Positions 63,664 through 64,000 of a stretch of DNA of 64,000 nt are shown here, piece after piece (position 1 is the stretch's first letter; each line of letters begins with the position of its first letter). Location of the stretch: contig CM049313.1 of assembly GCA_026874595.1 (NCBI GenBank), forward strand, positions 26,776,008 to 26,840,007. Reading direction: 5' to 3'. This DNA is from Sipunculus nudus (Eukaryota > Annelida > Sipuncula > Golfingiida > Sipunculidae). The translations under genes were made by a program, and so were the position numbers. The notes below the pieces were generated by a model. That model was not told where the DNA came from. It saw only the letters and a program-made list of their open reading frames with translations, and made no database searches.

Positions 63664-64000
63664 GTGTGTAACTCGCTGTTATTTTGCAACATACACACAT
63701 GGATTGGTACTGGTAGTGTTATATTCATCCGGGAGTTTTGGCAGAACTATAGAAACCAGGCTGCAGCCTACAGCCGGTACCTTATGCACAACGGGTGTCG
63801 CATAATAATTTGTTTCTTGACAAAGGCCGGTACATATTAATTTCCTGAGAATTCCCGTATTTAATTTTGCTCAAAATTAGAGTCTATTATATTAGAGGAG
63901 GAGGGGTCCGGGTAACCTGGGTTCCCTGCCTGAACGGGGGTGTGGGGGCGGAGCCCCCACCTTAAGCTTAATTCTCCTGTTCAAATAGTAGATGGTTCCC
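63664..64000 (+). other. Start of the first intron and window end
   Basis: Follows the donor at 63,664. No second exon is visible. The last 100 bases have a G+C-rich GGGGGCGGAGCCCCCACC inverted repeat (about 63,943-63,962) that could form a hairpin. Confidence 0.45.

Noticed and set aside
1-64000. CRISPR arrays, tRNA, rRNA, bacterial operons or terminators
   Set aside because: Nothing fits. The regular repeats are satellite units of 114-340 bp, not short repeat-spacer arrays, and no cloverleaf with good A and B boxes was found apart from the SINE head.

Overview
This is a metazoan nuclear window, probably from a marine invertebrate; a mollusc or other lophotrochozoan is my best guess. It has one large intron-less coding exon for a C2H2 zinc-finger protein, CAG|GT-type splice donors, animal transposon classes (DIRS, Ty3/Gypsy, hAT, Harbinger-like, Helitron-like, SINE) and long families of TGACCT-rich repeats with GTCAGCTGAGCTAAAAA-type ends. 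I could not search a database, so the taxon is inference. No bacterial operons, tRNA, rRNA or CRISPR arrays are visible.

Layout. 1-9.4 kb: non-coding, with hAT-like MITEs, three Helitron-like elements and a 650-bp Harbinger-like element with TAA target duplications. 9.47-12.37 kb: a 966-residue ten-finger C2H2 protein on the minus strand, the only long intact gene. 12.9-13.2 kb: a tRNA-head SINE candidate. 14-38.8 kb: almost solid repeats. These are Helitron-like elements carrying tandem arrays (289-bp units at 22.6-24.5 kb, about 340-bp units at 20.0-21.7 kb, about 290-bp units at 30.5-32.0 kb). A segmental duplication (15.5-17.3 kb versus 22.2-33.3 kb) gives empty sites for two large insertions. 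One of these is a 6.77-kb hAT-type element (26,416-33,185) with a perfect 8-bp target duplication. 38.9-44.1 kb: lower-repeat sequence with a possible first exon (about 39.1 kb) and a CCAAT/X-box promoter-like region (43.6-44.0 kb).

44.2-60.7 kb is a nested retroelement cluster. A broken DIRS element (reverse transcriptase, RNase H and tyrosine-recombinase fragments) is interrupted by a 3.9-kb LTR element with no protein-coding interior (LARD type, LTRs 595/604 bp, AGGG target duplication). Beside it lies an older copy of the same family. That copy took a 714-bp Harbinger-like insert in its interior and a 6.6-kb Ty3/Gypsy element (CCCT target duplication) inside its LTR. The Gypsy gag-pol is full of stops and frameshifts. 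60.7-64 kb is mostly unique. It ends in a likely first coding exon (63,457-63,663) with a PCNA-interacting peptide, possibly an MSH3-like mismatch-repair gene running out of the window.

The most unusual signal is the mobile array at 22.6-24.5 kb. Every unit carries TGACCT half-sites, including perfect DR1 (AGGTCAAAGGTCA) and extended TCAAGGTCA motifs. A Helitron-like element may therefore be spreading ready-made nuclear-receptor binding arrays. Most target-site calls rest on duplicated empty sites inside the window and can be checked from the sequence alone.
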